Shown one piece after another: positions 60,007 to 64,000 of a stretch of 64,000 bases of DNA. Position 1 is the first letter of the stretch. Each line of letters begins with the position of its first letter. The DNA comes from Rhodococcus pseudokoreensis (GTDB taxonomy: Bacteria > Actinomycetota > Actinomycetes > Mycobacteriales > Mycobacteriaceae). Below the pieces are notes generated by a model. It made no database searches. It had not been told where the DNA came from and worked only from the letters and a program-made list of their open reading frames with translations. The stretch is taken from NCBI RefSeq assembly GCF_017068395.1, contig NZ_CP070619.1:4464001-4528000 (forward strand), given 5' to 3'. The translations under genes and the position numbers were made by a program.

Positions 60007-61023
60007 TCACAGGTCGAGGGCGCGGGCGAGGACGGGCCACGATTCGTGCAGGGAGTCCTGCCAGTACCCCCACGAATGTGTGCCGGTGTCCCGGAAGTCC
60101 ACGGTCGCGGGGATGCCGAGGGTGTCGAGCCTTTCCACCAGTCGGTGGGTGCAGTAGTTCGTCGCCGCCTCGATGACACCGCCGATGACGATCTGATCCG
60201 GGAGCGGCGGCGCCCCGGCGGGACGGACGGCGTTCAGGGCTTCGTACGGTCCGGGCAGTCCGCTGGCGTTGGAGATGTACAGGTCGAGCCCGCGGAGTTT
60301 GTCCGCGTTGACGTAGGGGTCGTGCGCCGTCCAGGCCGGGTCGTCGGTGGGGCCCCACATGTTCTCGGTGTTGCCGCCGCCGACCACCTCGACGACGAGC
60401 CGGACCAGGTTCCGCCCGATCGGGTCGCTGGTCATCGCGCACCCGCTGTAGGACGCGACACCCCGGTACAGGCCCGGTGCCTGGACCGCGAGGTCGATCA
60501 CCGAACCGGCCGACATGGACAGTCCGCCGATCGCGTTCACGCCGTTGGCGCCGAGCGCGGTGTCCAGCACCGGGGGCAGTTCCCGGGTGAGGAACGTCTG
60601 CCACTTGTTGCGTCCGAGGACGGGATCGTCGTTTCGCCAGTCGGTGTAGTAGCTGATGTAGCCGCCGACGGGGATCACGACGTTGGCGTTCTTGTCGTCG
60701 AAGAAGTCGACGATGTCGGTCTGCCGGATCCAGTTCGCGCCGTCCTCGCCGGCCCCGGCGCCGTTGAGCAGATACAGCGTGGGTCGGGCGACGCTGGTGT
60801 CGGCGGGGCGCAGCACCTGCAGTTCCACCACTTCGTCCATCGACGGCGAGTACACGAAGACGTTCCAGCGGCGGTCGTCGACCTTCTCGATCCGGTCGAG
60901 GCTGCCGGCGGACGCGCTCGGCGCCGCCACCGCACCGCCGTCGGCGGGCTCGGCCGTCGCCACCGGGCCGGGCAGGCCCAGGAATGCGGCGACGACAATG
61001 ATGCCCGCGGTGAACAGTCTCAT
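60007..61023 (-). CDS. Mycolyltransferase (antigen 85)-like secreted esterase
   Basis: 338 residues with a signal peptide (hydrophobic 5-20, cleavage near VATAEP). The alpha/beta-hydrolase core has [14 protein letters not shown], the nucleophile Ser169 in GGLSMSAGS, and His in [10 protein letters not shown], as in antigen 85-type mycolyltransferases. The ATG at 61023 overlaps the NRPS stop (61020-61022), so it is translated with the NRPS. It may transfer or release an acyl/peptide product rather than make cord factor; known trehalose-mycolyl function is only the family default. Confidence 0.85.
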   Translation of the reverse strand: MRLFTAGIIVVAAFLGLPGPVATAEPADGGAVAAPSASAGSLDRIEKVDDRRWNVFVYSPSMDEVVELQVLRPADTSVARPTLYLLNGAGAGEDGANWIRQTDIVDFFDDKNANVVIPVGGYISYYTDWRNDDPVLGRNKWQTFLTRELPPVLDTALGANGVNAIGGLSMSAGSVIDLAVQAPGLYRGVASYSGCAMTSDPIGRNLVRLVVEVVGGGNTENMWGPTDDPAWTAHDPYVNADKLRGLDLYISNASGLPGPYEALNAVRPAGAPPLPDQIVIGGVIEAATNYCTHRLVERLDTLGIPATVDFRDTGTHSWGYWQDSLHESWPVLARALDL

Positions 61024-64000
61024 CGGTCGATCTCCATTCTCGAATCGTGGTGCGCGCCGTCGGTGAGGTAGTCGGCGAGCAGCGGGCCGATCACCCGGAC
61101 CGCGGCAGGTTCGGTGATCTGCCAGTGCGTCGACTCCACGGGGTGGTTCGTGATCCGGCCGTTCACCCACGGGCGCCAGGTGCCGACGGCGCGCCGCAGC
61201 GTCGGATCGTCGTGCGCCGCAGTGAAGAACAGCACGTCCCCGTCGAACAGTCCGGGCCGGTAGTCGCGCATGAGGCCGCCGTTGTGGTGTGCGGCCGCGG
61301 TCAGCCGGTGCGTGTGCTCGGGGCTCAGGGCCGACAGCGCGGCCGCCGTGTCCTCGTCCTCGCCGACGACCGTCGCGCCACCGGTGTCCCGCGACTGCTG
61401 CGTTTCCGCGAAGCTGTCGAGCATCACCAGTGACCGCACCGTCTGCCCGGTCTCCTGCAGTTGCACCGCCATCGCGTGCGCGATGACACCGCCGATCGAC
61501 CAGCCGGCCAGATCGTAGGGACCTTCGGGCTGGATCCGCCGCACCTCGGTGAGGTAGCGGGCGGCGAGTGCCTCGATCGAGTCGGGCAGCACCTCCCCCA
61601 CCACGGCCGGGGTCTGGATGCCGAACACGGGCCGGTCTTCGTCGAGGTGCTCGGCGAATCCCGTGTAGCACCAGGACAGTCCGCTGATCGGGTGGATCCA
61701 GAACATCGGCGTGCCTGCACCGCCGCCGCGGATCGGGAACACCACGTCGAGCGCGGCGTCGCCGGTGTCGCCGTCCGCCGCGTCCATGCGTGCGGCGATC
61801 GCGGCCGGTGTCGGCTCGGTCATCAGCCACTGCAGCGGCACCGTCACGTCGCTGCTCGCCCGCAGCCGGCTCACCGCCCGCATCGCGGACAGTGATGTGC
61901 CGCCGAGGTCGAAGAAGTTGTCGTCGGCGCCGACCCGGTCGACCCCGAGGACCTCCGCGAAGACCGACGCGACCGTGCTCTCGTGACCCTCACCCGGGCG
62001 GCGGTATTCGGCGGCCCGGAACTCGGGGCGCGGCAACGCGTTCGCGTCGAGTTTCCCGGTGGGGGTGAGCGGGACGGAATCGATGCACACCACCGCCGAC
62101 GGCACCATGTGCGTCGGCAGGAACTCGGACACGAAGGCGCGGACCCGTGCGGGATCCGGGGCGGATCCCGCGGTAGGAACCACGTACGACACGAGCACCG
62201 TGTCGCCGGACGGGCCGCGGCGACCGAGCGTGATCGCGTAGTCGACGTCGGGGTGTTCGAGGACGGCGGCGTCGATCTCACCGAGTTCGATGCGGTAGCC
62301 GCGGATCTTCACTTGGTGATCGGAGCGGCCGCTGTACTCGAGCTGTCCCGATGCGGTCCAGCGGACGACGTCGCCGGTGCGGTACATGCGGTCGCCGGGT
62401 GCGCCGTGGGGATTGGCGACGAAGCGTTCGGCGGTGAGGCCGTGCCGGGAGTGGTAGCCGCGGGCCAGTGCCGGTCCCGCGACGTACAGTTCGCCTGACA
62501 CCCCCGCGGGGACGGGGCGCAGCCGCGCGTCGAGGACCATGACCTCGAAGCCGCGCACCGGGTGCCCGATGGTGATCGGCTGACCCGCGACGAGGTCTCC
62601 GACGGTGGAGATGTCGGTGGCCTCGGTGGGTCCGTACCCGTTGAGCATGGTGCGGCCGGGCTGCCAGCGGGCGACGAGTTCGGGCGTGCACGCCTCGCCG
62701 CCGACACCGAGGACGCGCAGTTCCTCCAGTCCGGTGGGGTCGATCGAGGACAGCATCGCCGGGGTGATCAGCGCGTGCGTGACGTGCTCGTCGCGGACGA
62801 AGGCGGCCAGTTCCTCCCCGCCGATCATGCTCGGCGGGGTGATCACGAGTGTTGCGGCGGCGGAGAGGGCGGACATCATCTCGCCGACCGCCATGTCGAA
62901 GCTGGGCGACGTGTTGTGCAGGAACCGGGTCGACGCGTCGACGCGGTAGTGCTCGCGGCGTTCGGTCGCCAGGTTCGCCAGCCCGCCGTGGGTGACGACG
63001 ACGCCCTTGGGGCGGCCGGTGGAGCCGGACGTGTAGATCATGTACGCCGGGTTCCCGACCCGGACGGGCTGCCCGCGTTCCGCATCGGTCACCGGGGTGG
63101 CCGGGGCGGCCTCGAGTGCGTCCGCGAGTTCGTCGACCGCGAGCCAGGACACGCTGTCCGGCAGAGCTTCCCGCTCACCGGTCACGGTGATACCGATGTG
63201 GGCGCCGGAGTCGGACAGCATGTGGTCGATGCGGTCGGTCGGGTAGGTGGGATCGACGGGGAGGTACGCGGCGCCCGTCTTCGCGACCGCCCACACCGAC
63301 AGCACCGATTCCGCTGACCGCGACAACGCCACGGCGACAAACGTTTCGGGCCCCACACCCTGCGCGAGCAGCAACCGGGCCAGCCGGTTCGACCAGGCGT
63401 CCGCCTCGCGGTACGTCCAGTCGCGGCCCCGCCAGGACAGCGCGACCCGGTCCGGGGCGGCGCTCACGGCGTCGTCGATGATCCCGGCGAGGGTGGCCGG
63501 CGGCGCGGCAGGCAGGCCCCGGACGGGTGCAAGGGCGGCGCGTTCGCCGGCGTCGAGGATCTCGATCCGGCCGATCGGTGCGGCGGGGTCGGCGACCAGC
63601 GCGGTGAGCACCGTCAGCAGCCGCGCGCGGAGCCCGGTCACGTACTGCGCGTCGAACACGTCGGATCGATACCGCAGCGTGAATCGCAGTCCGTCGTCGG
63701 CGAACACCGTGAGCGTCAACGGATAGTGGGTGGCTTCCTCGCCGGACACCCCGAGCACGGTCATGCCGTCGATGGACGTCACCTCGGCCAGCGCGGCGGT
63801 GTCCACGGGATACGACTCGAACACCGTCAGCGTGTCGAACAGCGCACCGCTGCCGGTGGTCTGCTGCACGTCGGACAGGCCGAGGTAGTGGTGATCGAGC
63901 AGGGTCGCCTGTTCCCGTTGCACGCGGATCAGCAGGCCGGCCGCCGACTCGTCCGGGTCGACCCGCACCCGCACGGGCAGGGTGTTGATGAACAGGCCGA
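61020..64000 (-). CDS. Nonribosomal peptide synthetase, C-terminal part (C-A-PCP-TE), cut by window edge
   Basis: At least 993 residues, open to the right edge. It starts inside a condensation domain ([13 protein letters not shown] at the edge, to about 63550). The adenylation domain (about 63550-62020) has [29 protein letters not shown] and [10 protein letters not shown]. The carrier protein has the phosphopantetheine Ser in [14 protein letters not shown] (about 61880-61920). The terminal thioesterase has GWSIGG (about 61500) and a C-terminal His region. It is therefore the last module of an assembly line. A-domain code residues D-M-...-G at the start do not give me a confident amino acid. 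Product unknown; siderophores are common in this genus. Confidence 0.92.
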   Translation of the reverse strand, partial: GLFINTLPVRVRVDPDESAAGLLIRVQREQATLLDHHYLGLSDVQQTTGSGALFDTLTVFESYPVDTAALAEVTSIDGMTVLGVSGEEATHYPLTLTVFADDGLRFTLRYRSDVFDAQYVTGLRARLLTVLTALVADPAAPIGRIEILDAGERAALAPVRGLPAAPPATLAGIIDDAVSAAPDRVALSWRGRDWTYREADAWSNRLARLLLAQGVGPETFVAVALSRSAESVLSVWAVAKTGAAYLPVDPTYPTDRIDHMLSDSGAHIGITVTGEREALPDSVSWLAVDELADALEAAPATPVTDAERGQPVRVGNPAYMIYTSGSTGRPKGVVVTHGGLANLATERREHYRVDASTRFLHNTSPSFDMAVGEMMSALSAAATLVITPPSMIGGEELAAFVRDEHVTHALITPAMLSSIDPTGLEELRVLGVGGEACTPELVARWQPGRTMLNGYGPTEATDISTVGDLVAGQPITIGHPVRGFEVMVLDARLRPVPAGVSGELYVAGPALARGYHSRHGLTAERFVANPHGAPGDRMYRTGDVVRWTASGQLEYSGRSDHQVKIRGYRIELGEIDAAVLEHPDVDYAITLGRRGPSGDTVLVSYVVPTAGSAPDPARVRAFVSEFLPTHMVPSAVVCIDSVPLTPTGKLDANALPRPEFRAAEYRRPGEGHESTVASVFAEVLGVDRVGADDNFFDLGGTSLSAMRAVSRLRASSDVTVPLQWLMTEPTPAAIAARMDAADGDTGDAALDVVFPIRGGGAGTPMFWIHPISGLSWCYTGFAEHLDEDRPVFGIQTPAVVGEVLPDSIEALAARYLTEVRRIQPEGPYDLAGWSIGGVIAHAMAVQLQETGQTVRSLVMLDSFAETQQSRDTGGATVVGEDEDTAAALSALSPEHTHRLTAAAHHNGGLMRDYRPGLFDGDVLFFTAAHDDPTLRRAVGTWRPWVNGRITNHPVESTHWQITEPAAVRVIGPLLADYLTDGAHHDSRMEIDR

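Noticed and set aside
1..64000. tRNA, rRNA, riboswitch, insertion sequence or prophage
   Set aside because: Looked for cloverleaf/CCA ends, transposase and integrase motifs and conserved riboswitch cores; none recognised by eye. A covariance-model search would be decisive.
61020..64000. Prediction of the amino acid activated by the NRPS
   Set aside because: Only a few specificity positions can be aligned by eye, and they do not match a code I can recall with confidence.

Overview
The window reads as chromosomal DNA of a high-GC mycolic-acid actinobacterium, most probably a large-genome Rhodococcus of the opacus/jostii type. The reasons are the dense GC-rich coding with many GTG starts and ATGA/GTGA overlaps, a mycolyltransferase (antigen 85)-type esterase, an actinobacterial CsoR copper operon, a glucosylglycerate hydrolase-like GH63 enzyme and an unusual load of catabolic gene clusters. 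The genus is inferred from gene content and family resemblance; no 16S rRNA or tRNA gene is present. I saw no insertion sequence, prophage or CRISPR array.

Layout. (1) 1-256: 5' end of an amino-acid permease, leftward. (2) 486-8702, leftward: a hydroxyproline-type catabolic operon (FAD amino-acid oxidase, GntR regulator, DapA-family deaminase, proline-racemase-family epimerase with Ser replacing the first catalytic Cys, aldehyde dehydrogenase, APC permease, small SDR). Facing it, 8971-14096 carries a second GntR regulator, a polar amino-acid ABC importer and two SDRs. Three TTGTC/GACAA palindromes tie the two halves together. (3) 14112-21387: secreted peptidase-like hydrolase, DASS transporter, epimerase-type reductase, a second amino-acid permease paralogous to the one at the left edge, and an orphan solute-binding protein. 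(4) 21436-41616: a taurine (sulfonate) dissimilation region. It holds sulfoacetaldehyde acetyltransferase (xsc) divergent from an IclR gene that heads an operon with a CobS-like AAA ATPase, a CobT-like VWA protein and a phosphonatase-like HAD enzyme; two TauE/SafE exporters; a PucR regulator divergent from a DUF3311/SSS transporter/amidohydrolase set; a MocR (TauR-like) regulator; alanine dehydrogenase; taurine-pyruvate aminotransferase; phosphotransacetylase; and a LysR/YeiH pair. (5) 41816-44515: a metal-site-degenerate MBL protein and an FAD monooxygenase. (6) 44457-50339, leftward: copper operon copZ - lipoprotein-like - copA - csoR - copB with a CsoR-type operator. (7) 50506-53054: methyltransferase, small ORFs, GH63 hydrolase. 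(8) 53087-58895: arginine oxygenase pathway (flavin monooxygenase, nitrilase-type amidase, permease, XRE-cupin regulator, ureohydrolase) with two nearly identical operator/-35 modules. (9) 59066-59939: HigBA-type toxin-antitoxin pair. (10) 60007-64000, leftward: mycolyltransferase-like esterase and the C-terminal part of an NRPS running off the right edge.

How the genes fit. Hydroxyproline: epimerase, oxidase, deaminase and aldehyde dehydrogenase together give 2-oxoglutarate. Taurine: Tpa makes sulfoacetaldehyde and alanine, Ald regenerates pyruvate and releases ammonium, Xsc makes acetyl phosphate and sulfite, Pta makes acetyl-CoA, and three exporters could remove sulfite or sulfate. Arginine: the monooxygenase gives 4-guanidinobutyramide, the amidase 4-guanidinobutyrate and the ureohydrolase GABA plus urea. 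The least explained parts are the CobS/CobT-like/HAD operon attached to xsc, the SSS/amidohydrolase set inside the taurine region, and the Ser-type epimerase.
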